A stretch of DNA of 64,000 nucleotides from Scatophagus argus (lineage: Eukaryota; Chordata; Actinopteri; Scatophagidae), in assembly GCF_020382885.2 (NCBI RefSeq), contig NC_058504.1, forward strand, positions 19,107,019 to 19,171,018, in the 5' to 3' direction. Positions 1 to 12,317 of the stretch are shown here, in pieces. The notes below the pieces were generated by a model that saw only the letters and a program-made list of their open reading frames with translations, was not told where the DNA came from and ran no database searches. Numbering within the stretch: the stretch's first letter is position 1; every line of letters starts with the position of its first letter. The translations under genes were made by a program, and so were the position numbers.

Positions 1-1551
1 TTCTGTCATTGTGTTAATTATGGATGGGATTATAATGAAAAGAAATAATTACATTTTGTGCTGGAGACACCCTAAAACTCCCTCAAGGAGTTTGAAAACC
101 ATCAAACTGACATGCCAAGTTAAATTAAATCTAAAATATTGACCACAAAGGGACCTCAAGATCAAGGAAACATGCCCATCTATCAGAACATTGAATTCCA
201 GAAGAAATGCTAGTATTGTGTGTGGTGTCAAAGAGGAAAACCAGTATTCACTTTCCAAAAAGAAAAGAATTGTGAACCCAGAACCAATGATCTGTTTGAC
301 TTTCTTTCCTTGTGCCACATTTACTTTCATGTAATTTGAAGGTAAAACTTACACCTGTAAGACAGTTTGAGTTGGAGTTTTGCTGTTTATTTTCATTTTG
401 TCTTTCAGATAATTTTGATTTATGACTTACTTCTTGTTTTGGTTGGACTTATTTTGTGATAGTGTCGCTGTGTTCTCACCATCTTAAATCAATTCCGAAA
501 AAACTCACAGCCATTAGGCGATTAATGTCGGTCTCATGTTCACTCACTTAGGTGTCCGTAAAGATCCTGTCTGCAGCTTTTAAATGTGTTTTGGAGGTCT
601 GATAAGGTTCTTAGAAAAGGCTTCCCACTGTGTGTTGCTATGGTCATGATGAGTGTAAATGAAAGTGTAAAACATCTGCACAGATGCCCCACAGTTGTGA
701 GCTAAATGGTGTGATCTTCATTTTTGTCCTTTTCAAGTAATAATCTAATAATCTGTTCTTTAACTGCAAAATATTTTGTGGGATCCACTCACTCAAGTTT
801 TTAAGGGTTCTCTGCTATTCAGGTAAAGTATAAATGTAGAATTATGTCATCTGTGTAATAGTGGAAACCTGTCACCATATTTGTAAATGCTGCCACTAAA
901 TGGAAGCATATATGCACAGAAAAAAATAGGTCCAAGGTTAGAACCCTGGAGTGCACCACAAGAAATGCAGTGGAGTGTGGCATTTTCCTCTGTCAGTATC
1001 TTTGTGTGGTCTCTTCAAGGGGCAGTGGGACATCTTTCCTCTGTAGAAACCTGAGCTCCTCATAGAGGACGGATGTGATCAATGATTCAATCCCCTTATC
1101 AGGAGGATTGTGTCTGTTAGCCTGCTTTACAAACCTGCAGTTAATGGTGTCTGTTGGGGGGTTGATGGGGGAGATGAGAGGTGAGAAATGGTGGGGTGAG
1201 GGGTGGAGGGTAGGATATGGAAGAGGGAGAGGACAGAGAGCAGGATGGATGAAAACAGGAAAAGAAGCAGAGGTAAGAGAGAGAGAGGACAGAAGATAGA
1301 TGGATGAGAGGAGGTGAGAGAGGAGAGAAAGAATAGGAAGTGTGTGTGGGGGGGCAGGAAGAGAGAGAGAGAGAGAGGGAAAAAAAGATAAATGGAGGAC
1401 AGGTGGGGTGCAGAATGACTTGCACACGACTCCCAGAGCCCAGAGAAAGAACGGAAAGAGGAGAAGGAGAAAAGAGAGACAGAGAATAGCTTTTCCCCAC
1501 TGTTCTGCCTGCAAGCCCTTCATTAACTATTCATTACCAACTCTGCACATC

Positions 1552-1614
<63 letters not shown>

Positions 1615-1652
1615 CCTGTCTGTCTATCTGCCTGTCTGTCTATTTATCCATC
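1552..1652. repeat. (CTAT)n microsatellite with degenerate tail
   Basis: An almost perfect CTAT tetranucleotide array runs to about 1613. It then decays into mixed CTGT, CTGC and TTTATC units. It lies in the nrg2 upstream intron. The same motif recurs at 12250-12316 in another nrg2 intron. Confidence 0.95.
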
Positions 1653-2401
1653 TTTTCCAGGCATATAACTGCCACAACACACACACACACACACATACAT
1701 TTCTGTGTGTGCGTTTTAAAAAAAAAAACCAAACTGATTTCTGTTGAGGGTGTATTTATACTAGCTCACTGCAGCCAGTAGAACAATGCACAACACCAGC
1801 GATGAGAGACAAGGTCAAGTCAGTGTGTGTGTGTTTGTGTGTGTCAATGTATGTGTTTGTTCAGAAAAGACAGTAAGGGGATGATTTATTGACAATCACA
1901 CTTGCAACCACCACACACGTGCACGTCCACACAGAATAATTTTCTTCATCAAATGTGGATGTGACGGGCACACGCACACAAATACGCATCGCCAAGTGAT
2001 CTGTGTTTGCAACAGACTCACACACACACGGGTTGCCCTGGGCTTGGTGTTGCTGCTGTGCAGAGGTTAGCTGTGTGATACTGCGTGAAGGCCTGTTGTG
2101 GCTGCTATCATTCAACAGCCAGTGCTCATCTCTCTCCCTCTCTCTCTTTCTTTCTCCCTTTTCATCCCTTCCCTCCCTCTCTCGTTCTCTCTCTGCCACG
2201 CACAAACACTCTCTCTCTCCCCTACTCTTTCTCAGTTTTTTTACTCCTTTCTTTCTGCCTTACATCCCCCCCCCCGTCTCTCTCCCTTTCTCTATCTCCT
2301 GCTCCCTCCCTGGTTTCCATGGTGACAGCTGTGCGCTGCAGAAAACACACTGATCGGAGAATGAGATAGAAGGAGCTTCTCTTTTGTACATGAACATGCA
2401 C

Positions 2402-2503
2402 GCACACACACACACACACACACGTACACACACAGCACATACAACAAATGTAATACATACAGTATGTGTGCATCTTTCTCCACACACACACACACACACA
2501 CAC
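2402..2503. repeat. Two (CA)n tracts
   Basis: CA dinucleotide runs at 2402-2423 and 2481-2503 are separated by a short unique stretch that also contains CA-rich text. They generate spurious open frames rich in V and C on one strand and T and H on the other. Confidence 0.9.
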
Positions 2504-2769
2504 CAGTTTCCTCTCCACATGTCTTTGTCCATTTTATGAATGTACTGTGCTTCTTCCCTCACTGATCTGTCAGCTGACTCACACACCACCACACATACAC
2601 AGACACACACATTCAGTCCATGTATGCAGTCATGTTGCTGGCCAGGCCTTCTCAGGGTGCCATACTTATCTGTGAACACACCTAATTGGTTTGGCTTCCA
2701 TATCACTCTCTGTTATTGGATCATGCTTAGCAAGAAATTAGATCAATTTTGTTGATGCCTGCTTCGCTG

Positions 2770-2772
<3 letters not shown>

Positions 2773-2809
<37 letters not shown>
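2773..2809. repeat. (GA)n microsatellite
   Basis: A pure GA dinucleotide run of about 18 units in intronic DNA, followed by purine-rich sequence. Confidence 0.95.
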
Positions 2810-2811
<2 letters not shown>

Positions 2812-4864
2812 AGAGGAAGGAGGTAGCATCAGCTGACCTTGAAAGAAGGACCTCTTGCTGGATGGCTGATGGGAGCGCTGGTCACATGCAATAGGCTAGT
2901 GGACCAGGCCAGTCACAGGCTATTGGCCAGACGCTACTGTCCATTTGTGGCTTACCCTACCACCCCTCCACCCATCACCCCCATCTCTCTATGCTCTCAC
3001 TGAGGAATTCTCCCATCACTCAGTGATACAGAAGGCTTGGATCAGCAACTTACAGTGCACACACACACACATACACACAAGTTCAATACACGTTAAACAC
3101 ACTCAGACAAACACACTTCCCCCCTCAGTGCAGTCAATAAAACATTCACGTGCACACGTGCGTCACACTTACTCACATGTTCGCATGTAGGCACTCACGC
3201 ACTCACAGTGCTGTGGAAAATGTCTTTCAGTGTGACTTGCAGCTGCAGAATTAGACTTTTTATGGCTTGCTTGGTGCCTGTGGTGTGTGGGATGTGTGAA
3301 TCTACTCTAACTGTGTTTGTGCACATGTATTTCATGGTCTCTCTCTCTTTCTTTATGCATAACTGAAAATAGTTGTGCAGGAAAAAAAAACAATGTTGGC
3401 AGTAGTAAGAATATTTCCTTATCAAACTAAACCTCTACCTCAAACATAACATTTGTGAATTAATTCTGCGCTGCCAAAAATAGACATTTTTTGCAAAGAG
3501 GTTTTGGTGGGGGCTCACAGGATTTTTTAGCTGACTTGGATGTTCTCTGATATATCCACAGAAGAGGATGGTAAATAGGGTTTTAGATTTTACAACTATT
3601 CAAAGGTTGACATCAGTAATGTAAAAATCCTGTTATAGTAGCAATATGGTGCAATATGGAGGTTTGAAAACCTTTAAAGGTTTAGCTGATTCTTATATAT
3701 TTATATTCAGGTCGCTGATTGATGATGTCTCTAAATGTCTATTTCCATCTCGCAAAGGATATATATTTAACATTCGACCTTATAAATCTCTTCAAAAATG
3801 TTATTGTTTGTCCCATTGACAAATCTATACATCAGTCAACCCCTATCTACAGTTTGATCCGTCAGCAGTTTATTTTTGTGCTGATCTGGTTTTAAAGTAT
3901 GAAACCTTATAATGCAGGGACATTTCCATGTATTTATTAGTAAGTAAGTAAGAGACATTTGTCTAATTGTTTACTCTGCAATGGGACTCTTGACCCTTTT
4001 ACATGTGTTGTTTTTTTTTTCTTTGTAATTATTGCGGAGAAAATGAAGGTTTAAGCAATGAGGCAAGATGGAAATATTTATTGAACCCTATAGGTACTAA
4101 TGTGTTTCTGGCATGGAGAGAAAGTGGATTTATGACCTAATGGCAACCCCTTCACAGTAAATTCCTCCTCCTCAGCATTTGTGATTTTGTTTTGGCCCAT
4201 CAAGCAGCAACAGACGAGGGTGCAGCAAGGCTGTTTATATGTTTTACAACTTTTTAAACCAATCACAAATTGCATTTAAAGATTAAACCATTAAAAATAA
4301 ACCAATAAAAGAATCCACCTGTCCTTAATCAATCACCACATCCAAAATTAGATCAGTGAAAGTCTGCATTGATCAGCCACCTTTGAAGTTAGTTACAAAT
4401 AAATGCACTTCGACATTAGATTGGAAGATCTTTGACAATGATATAGTTAAGCGGATGCCTGATTAAAATAGTACAGTAAACACACACGTGCAAGGACACC
4501 TTTAATGCTCACTGGGATCAACAACAAGTCATTTTTAAAAAAAAAACAACAATCTAAAAAACAAACATGTTTGAATGCCTAAAGTGACTTGATGTGTTAT
4601 GTCAGATGTTAAAAATGAGCTAAAATTGGAGTGGGAATTTGTAGTGATTCAAATCCATTACTGTCACACCCATGAAATGTGGATGTCACATCCATGAAGG
4701 GTAATTTCCTCCTGCTGTTCAGCTAACATTCCCAGGCTCACTGAACTTCCATGTTGCTGGAGGAGAAAATCGAAGAGAGGGATGAGCTCACTGGTAACCA
4801 CGTTCATCACTCGCAGCTGTTTTTCTCTCATCTCAGTTCCACACATACCTGAGAAAAAGCCCGA

Positions 4865-4955
4865 CAGTACCACCTTAGACTCACCACATGACGACTCTCA
4901 TCTGCATGGTTCTTTGGTGGAGCTCTTGCAGTGATATCCATCTTAAAAATATACT
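4865..4955. repeat. Possible fragment of a teleost interspersed repeat
   Basis: The text around 4910-4950 (a GGAGCTC-like word, then a variant of 'ATCCATCTT' leading into TA-rich DNA) resembles the segment at 20640-20705 and a repeat widely seen in fish introns. The match is short and from memory, so this is only a pointer for repeat masking. Confidence 0.3.
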
Positions 4956-7139
4956 CCAGAAATATTTTATTGCTTTAAATAATTAAAAATACGAGCCAAT
5001 AGGGTAAAATGTTCAATATGTTGTTGTTGTTGTTTCAAGGATTTTTTTGAAGACCTACTTAGTTGTTGGACAAAACCTTAGAAAGCCAGTTTTGCTTGGT
5101 ATATTAGCTTCATGGTAAAATGACATTATATCAGGGCATTTAGAGCAAGTACAATATGGCTCAATTTGATTAGATGGTTATGATATCATTGGTCATTTTG
5201 CTATATATATCCCTCATTTCCTTCCTGCGGGTATTTGCCAGAGGAAGATCTGTTGTGGGTTGCTAATAAAATTAAAGGGAGCTGCGATTCCGGTGTGCAG
5301 GTACTCCTTGTACTACAGTAGACTTTAATAGCAAGAAATATTTTAGCTTCCTAAAACATAAAACAGCAAATGTCAGGGCAAAGATTCACCATGTTGGACT
5401 TGCATTGAACCTTCACTCAGGAAGAAATATGTCATAATGAAAAGCAAATTTAGTTATTTATTCTTGCTTTCCTTCAGAAAAATAGGTGGCTCTCCTACTC
5501 CAGCTCTTTCTCCAAGAGATTATGTTTATACTCATTTTCTTGGCGAATTACCTTTCATTAGGAAACATAATTGCTGCTGCTTTGTGATTAATAACAAGAT
5601 TCTTTCCAGTGAAGTAAGTGTCACAGGGAAGTATTTGATGTTCACCCTCTGACTGAGATTTGGTTGGGTTTGTTAAAATACACTGGTTAAGGTGAGGGAA
5701 AGATTGTGATTTTTGCTTAATGCAGAATAAGTAAACGTGTCCTGCATTGTGCTCCAAGTCAGCACAGGCCTTTTCAATAAAACCAGCCTGTGAGCTTTCC
5801 TTAATTGCTGCCAAGTCTTAAAGCTAACCTTAAAAATATTTGACAAAAAATTGACAGTGCCAGGGAAAGAAATAAATCATGTTGTAATTTAATATTTGCA
5901 GATCTCTTTGGAAGAGACAATTTTGCAAGCAGCATTATTTAAGAATTGGTATTTTTTTTGATTACACACCACCACCGTAAATATGGACAGCTATACATGT
6001 GCATTTCACTACTCACGGTCAAAAACCAGAGAGTTGATGATTTTGTTAACACAGCTCAGCATCAGCATCTGCTTTGCAGCTTTTCATTTTGCCAAGGTCT
6101 CACCAACGACTAAAAACCACTTGTCCTGCCTCTTGCTTGGTTACTCACTCTTTTTTCTCTTTTTAGCTTCCTCTTGCTTTTCCTCTACCTAACGGCAGTT
6201 ACGCTTAGCAACGGTTAGTGGTTACTTTGACAACAAGTAAAGCTATCTGTAGCTGGAAGACATCAGAGGGGAAAACCAGAAAACATTTCCTCCATTAAAT
6301 ACGATCCGTGTTCACCAACATACATGTTGGTGACCTAATGTCGTCAAGCGTTACGCAAATCTTGCAGGAGATCATAAACAACCACCCAAGTGACACAGCG
6401 TGCAGGGGGTCACTATGTTGTGCCCACACTAGACAATCTTACAGGAAGACATATATCACAAGGCAACAAAGGCAACTGTCTCTGAAATGAAATGTGGCAC
6501 TACTGCTCTTATCAGGTTAGCACTGTTGCTCCCTAACTCGGAGTTAGGATGGTGTTACTCCTTTAAAGTGGACGTCTTGTCTTGTCCACAGTGGGAACAG
6601 CACTAAGAAAGAGAAGCTTTGCAAATGTGATGGAATTGACCACTTGAGATAGTTTGAAAGGGTTGATTAATAGATTGACATTGGAATTGACTGTTATTTA
6701 ACACTGAAATGTACGGACAAACTGGCTGTCCTCTCCCTCTCTTCCTGTGTGGCTTAACCTCCTACTCGCATGTTTTTTGCCAAGCTGTAGAAGAAATATT
6801 CCAATCTGTGGAGACCTAAATTTCATTTTAACACCTCACTCCTTTTCTCCCACACATATTTTAAATGAACTCTCTGGTTTTGGAGAACTCGCAAATATCA
6901 TTTCTGTCTGGATTTTAACTGGTTTCTGGTATCTCAGTTGTGCTTCTTGTGCTGCTGTGAAATTACACAAATATGTTAACTGTAGTTTGTGTAGTCTAAC
7001 TTTGTAGTGCCACATCATGACTCATTCAGGGCATTTTTACCCGTGATGCTGCAATGTTGTAGCTAATATTCTGTAAGTATTTGTGTCCCTTGCTATGCTT
7101 TATTTCTTTTGTTTGGTGGCATTTCTAGTTAATTTACTG

Positions 7140-7222
7140 TTGATTATTTCTAATGTATTTACTGACTGTGGAGCACTTTGTAACTTGCTTTTGAAAAGTG
7201 CAATACAAACAAGTATTATTAT
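7140..7222 (+). repeat. Old interspersed-repeat 3' tail (LINE/SINE-like)
   Basis: The stretch reads 'GAGCACTTTGTAACTTG', then 'TTTTGAAAAGTGCAATA', and ends in ATT trinucleotides. This is the familiar tail of a fish retroposon family. A related tail on the opposite strand is visible at 42615-42690. The family assignment is from memory. Confidence 0.5.
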
Positions 7223-7893
7223 TCTCAGAGGTATTTTGTCATTGTGAGTCTAAATGTCAAATCTGTAATGCTGGAACTGGCCTTAAGTTGTTGCTCCCAC
7301 AGTGAAATCTCATCTCTTTTCCACATATGGCACATTTTATTAGATCCCAGTTCCTGTGATTTCCTCATTGTCTCCTGAAAAATATCCATAGCAAAATGCT
7401 GGATGAAAACAGCAAGGAGGCTGCCGATTTCCCTCTGAAAAACTGTTTATCATGAACAAAATAAAATGTTGAGTTCTGACTTCATGCTTTTCTGCCAAAA
7501 GACCCTGGTAACTCAGCCTTGTTTTAAATGTGAGCTATAGACATAATATTTCCTGTAATGACTCACAGCTATTGCTGTCCCTCTGAAAAAGGGCTTTGAA
7601 AACGCTCAGCCTGATTTAATGCTGCAAACAATGCTTAAAACGATGGCCCCTTTTCTCATATCCACTCACCTGGCCAATCACGACCTGAAGGGGCCGTGAA
7701 TATTTAATTGTCAATTTCACAAAGTTACAGAATATGTAAAAAGTCAGAGAGTCAGACACAGCTCCCCCTATTTTTCATTTATTTATGTGTATCAGTCAAC
7801 ACAGTGTATCACTGCTGGCTGTTTTTGTTATTTTCAAGAAATAACCAAAATATCAGGAAAATTATTCCAATATATACGTATGTAGTCAGGACT

Positions 7894-7896
<3 letters not shown>

Positions 7897-7927
<31 letters not shown>
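7897..7927. repeat. (GA)n microsatellite
   Basis: A pure GA run of about 15 units in the nrg2 upstream intron. Confidence 0.95.
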
Positions 7928-7929
<2 letters not shown>

Positions 7930-8599
7930 CTGCTGATGTTGAGATGATTTACTTTGGTGTGACGTGGAATTATACATCAGCAGCGTGTGTCGAGTCTCTG
8001 ACAAGACTAAATCTCACAAAATGTGAGAAGTGGATTTAAAGATGTGCTGCTTGTTCTGTTGTGAGTCTAAAAATCCTACTTAAATCCTCCTTACATAACT
8101 CCAAGCTGCTTGGATGGTACTTTGTTCATAGAGATTCTCCTTTTTACCTCCATTCTGAGTTTGTTTTTTTCCCCTCACATTGACTTCCCCTTGTGTATTT
8201 GAAAGATAAAGTTGCCATTAATGTATATTTTTGTTGCTGTGAGTTAATCCCAAAACCAGCAATACATTACTCCAACCTTTAACACCTTCTGACTTCCCCC
8301 ACCTGTCTGTGGTACTCAGCCAGAAGCACTTTTGTTTCAACTGAAGATGTAAAACAGGTCAGAAATATTCAGCTAGTTTTTTTCTTTTTAAATGCTCGAT
8401 GATTTCTTGAAATAACTGGACTGAACTTTAGTTCTTAGTAAATGTTACACAAACAAGGAGTAAAAAGTCAGTTTGTTTGGGGCTGCTGTCAGCTGCAGAT
8501 TAGTACACATGGGAGCAGAAGAGTCGAAATACTGAAGGAACATGTCGCTTGCAACAGTTCGCTCTCATTGCATTTTTGATCACTTTTCTGACAAATCAG

Positions 8600-8740
8600 A
8601 ATCATGAATCCCTTTATTTATCCCTGAGGGGGAATTCTTTCTTACAGACATTGCAATTTTCCCGACCAAGAAAATGAAAAGACAGGAACAAATAGAAAAA
8701 ATATAAAATAGATATTTACATATATATACATGCACTGTGG
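8600..8740. repeat. Retroposon-tail-like repeat ('TTTATT...CCCTGAGGGGGAATT')
   Basis: The words at 8611-8638 match the 'tttattgatccc..ggggaaattc' signature common at ends of fish non-LTR retroposons. A/T-rich, ATA-repeat DNA follows. The copy at 11383-11420 carries the same signature, so two members of one family lie 2.8 kb apart. Assignment is from memory of the motif. Confidence 0.45.
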
Positions 8741-9384
8741 GAATCTCTTACTGAAAAAATGGAGCTCTATATCCACTGAATTTCTTATGATAGATTAATT
8801 GCTATAATTTTCAGGATTTTTTGGCAGTAAGAAAATGAAAATGAAAAATCCAAAAACAGTCATCAATGACCCCAACACCAGCAGACTAAGATGTAAAGTA
8901 TAACTGCCATTTTCTAATGTCTGAGTGGGACCCCTTGAACTATGTCAACCCCGTGTCTCTCAAGCAGATGTTTCCTGTCAAAACTATCCAGTGAAAGCAG
9001 AATGTCAGAATACAACATTTAAATATAACATACATTTATAACACAAAATGCTGACAGTCTGGGAAGAATTCAGCACGTTTTCATCAAAATCTCCTCATGC
9101 TGTGAAATCCTGTGTGTCCTGTGTGTTCTATATGAGAGGGAAATCATCATGGGATGTGTAGCGTGAGATGTTCAGCGTTTTGATTTGTGAGACACGCAGT
9201 GACATGCAGACCCACAACGTCGTGATGACGCCGAACATCTACTGTGCGTATATGAGGAGTAAATGGAAGGATGCAGTAGAGCTGTGAGGAGCTGTGGGAC
9301 TGTGCAGTAGTTGCCTCACAGTTGATCAAGCATGTCCTATCACTTGTGTGTAAGGCTCGCATTTGTACACTGGGTGTTTCACGG

Positions 9385-9409
9385 CGTGTGTGTGTGTGTG
9401 TGTGTGTGT
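9385..9409. repeat. (GT)n microsatellite
   Basis: A pure GT run about 660 bp upstream of the first Ig exon of nrg2. It is one of three CA/GT arrays within 400 bp. Confidence 0.95.
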
Positions 9410-9558
9410 ATAAACGGTACTGGTGCTGGTACTGATGGTGCTGAGTTGTCTCTTCGCTTTAGCTTCTGTGTGCTTGTGCTGTCAGTGATGCAGTCTGTTG
9501 TAGTTTTTAAGGAGGGAAGAGAGGGAGAGAAAGAGTGAATCTCTCCTGAGACTGATGA

Positions 9559-9560
<2 letters not shown>

Positions 9561-9602
<42 letters not shown>
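9561..9602. repeat. (CA)n microsatellite
   Basis: About 21 CA units. This is opposite in orientation to the GT arrays at 9385-9409 and 9747-9779, so the transcript could pair CA with GU repeats. Confidence 0.95.
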
Positions 9603-9606
<4 letters not shown>

Positions 9607-9742
9607 CACGTAAAAATACTTATATTGCTCCATAGTGAAAATCTATTGCAGAGAGTTTCTGAGGAAATATTTTTTCTCGATAAGCTTTCAGTTTGTCTTT
9701 GCTTTGCTTTTCAGTATTCAGACTTTACCCAAGTGCTTTTCC

Positions 9743-9746
<4 letters not shown>

Positions 9747-9779
<33 letters not shown>
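9747..9779. repeat. (GT)n microsatellite
   Basis: About 16 GT units, roughly 290 bp upstream of the splice acceptor of the first nrg2 Ig exon. Confidence 0.95.
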
Positions 9780-9780
<1 letters not shown>

Positions 9781-10069
9781 GCCTCACTGATTATCCTCCA
9801 ATCTTAAGCCTTCTCTCATATGAGCTCTGACCTGTTGCCTCAGGTTTTGACCTCGACATCTGAACCCTCAGAAACGGATTTTCATCAGTTGCCCAAAGAA
9901 ACACACCCACATAAACACACACACACACACATATATAGACACACACAGACACAATTAAATGGGCAGATTAATTGAATGTCTGTAGTTAATTTCAGTAATG
10001 CAAGCTTTGATTTTCTTCTTGTCCTCTCTCTCGCTTTGTCCCCGCCTCTGTCTCTCTGTCTCCGTCCAG

Positions 10070-12250
10070 CCTCTGCTCCTAAGCTTCGGCTGATGAGAGG
10101 CCAATCTCTGATGGAAGGGGAAAAGCTGTACTTGAAGTGCGAGGCGTCGGGGAATCCCAGCCCTTCCTTTCGTTGGTACAAAGATGGACACGAGCTTCAG
10201 AAAGGCAGAGACCTCAAAATAAAGACCAACAAGTGAGTCAAGTCAAAGTGAATATTTTTCTTTAAATGAACAGACAAATTAATAAACAGTGCTATTTATC
10301 ATGTGAGTTCATGCGTGTTGTCTGCCTTTTCACTTTGCTTGTGGTACTAAAAGAAAATCTCATCAGCACTGTTTCTTTCCAGAAATCATTACTGCGTTAC
10401 TTGGGGTAATCCGCAAACTTGATTTTGAAGTGAACTGTCCCTCTGACAATCAAAAATACAGGAGCAAGGAGTTTGAAAATACATAAAATCCAGAAAATCC
10501 AGTGTGTCTGCCTCCTCAGACATACGCTGTACAAATCACATGGGCTCCTGGTATGTACCTCTTTTTTGGTGACAGTGGGCAACTTGAACTTGTACCTCCC
10601 AGAAAAAACCTTGAAGTTATACCTCCCAATTCCCTGATTTCTGTTTCTGTTTCATTTCATCCATCAACATGAAGAGTAAAACATGCACAAAAGTTTAAAT
10701 GCAAGTTCAGATTTTTCAAATTCACCTTAAAACAACACCCACATGCCCTTATGTACGTCAAGAAAGTCACTGGTCTGTAATCAGTCCTCTTCTCTATTCT
10801 GCTACACCATAAGAGACAAGGACCAAAATCCACAGTCCTCCTTCTGTGTAAAAATGCATTGTAAAGTTCACTCAGAGCTAATATCGGGCTACAGCAGTAT
10901 GACTTAGCCCAGTCAAGTGAGTGTTTTACATGTTTTCAATCTTTTTAGTGTGAAATTCACAATTTTTGTTTCCCTGGATGCTGTTCCCTTACCGAGCCCT
11001 GGCGGTAGGATACGTCCTGATGGTCGAACGCAGGTTTGTTGCTGCAGTGTTGGGACAAAGGTATTTGTTCACCTAAGTGACTAATGAGGCTTTAGCTGAA
11101 CTTAACAGTGCATTTTTGTACAGTACACAGACTGTGTGTTTTGTCTGACAGGGGTTGTTTCAGGGCCAGAATAAAGTGGCAGCGACCGACAACTCTTTCA
11201 GCGTACAATACATATGTACACTGAGTGCTGTATTGACACTGAAGTGAAAACAATCCCATCATTTTATGTGCTCAGTGACATTCATCTGGCCCTGTTCAGA
11301 TTATATCAATCAGTAACATCAGATGCCTTTGTTCTGTTTTTGTTGCATTAGTTACATCTCACAGACACTAATTAGACAGACAGACAGACTTTATTGATCC
11401 TGTAAGGGAAATTGTTGCATTACAGCAGCATCAACAGCAATAGAATAAAAACAGTAAGTTATAAAAGTATTAAAATATTAAAGTGCATGACAATGGGATA
11501 TAAAAATAAAAATATAATAAATCAACAATTAAGATATATACAATATGTATACACTCATACAAGGGGCAATAAAAATTTGGGGGAAAAAAAGAAGAAAAGA
11601 CCTGGTATAATTTATAAATCTCCTTAATCTGGTCAAAAGTTTCAGTCAATCATTCAATCTACAGAAATTCTCATTTTAAACCATATATGACTATGTGGGA
11701 CTTCAGAGAAAGCGGTCAAACAGCTATTTTCCACTCACACACACACACACATCCTCTTATTTACGCTTGTATAGCAGTATTGTGTAAGTGTTTCACCTCG
11801 TGCTCTGACTGAATGTCATCGAATGTCATTTACACGGATGTTGGAGTCACCTAATTTTAAGTATGTGGGTGTGGGTTGTGTTATCAGCTCACTCACAGGA
11901 GATTGCAGTCCAATTTTTTAAATCACCTCCCCTGTCCTATAAAGCTGTTTCTGGTGTGAACTTAATACCTGTCCCATAGCTTTGCTGCGCAGTCACAGAG
12001 ATGAGATGAGTCTGCTGCTTTTTTGAAACAATTGATGCAGTCTTTTCATCTGTTCTGTGTCACTTTGTCTTCTTTCCCTTCCCTGTCTCTGCCTCTCTTT
12101 CCCCTCCACGGAAGAAAAAACTCCAAGGTGCAGATCAGTCGTGTCCGTGTGGAAGACTCCGGCAACTACACCTGTGTGGCTGAAAACTCACTAGGACAAG
12201 AAAATGTTACGAGTATAATCAGCGTGCAGATCTGTGAGCAACAACACAGC

Positions 12251-12317
<67 letters not shown>

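Larger units (their letters stand above)
1..10069 (+). other. nrg2: nrg2 upstream intron (gene-free stretch)
   Basis: No coding exon could be supported in these ten kilobases. The longer open frames are low-complexity translations of CT-, GA- or CA-rich DNA. The stretch ends at a good polypyrimidine tract and AG at 10068-10069, in phase with the first Ig exon. It is therefore read as intron between the off-window 5' exon(s) of nrg2 and the Ig module; long first introns are usual in neuregulin genes. It holds purine-rich DNA at about 1150-1470, CTAT, GA, CA and GT microsatellites, and a few old interspersed-repeat tails listed separately. An alternative promoter or regulatory element inside it cannot be excluded by eye. 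Confidence 0.6.

Noticed and set aside
993..1523. 176-codon minus-strand open frame
   Set aside because: It is a translation of purine-rich (GA/GGA) DNA, with long S/L/P runs and no domain, and overlaps other equally long frames in the same block.
2260..2706. 148-codon minus-strand frame rich in CVCVCV
   Set aside because: It is produced by CA/GT microsatellites.
6309..6330. Short perfect palindrome (10-bp arms, 2-nt loop)
   Set aside because: Arms this short are expected by chance in 64 kb and nothing around it suggests a function.
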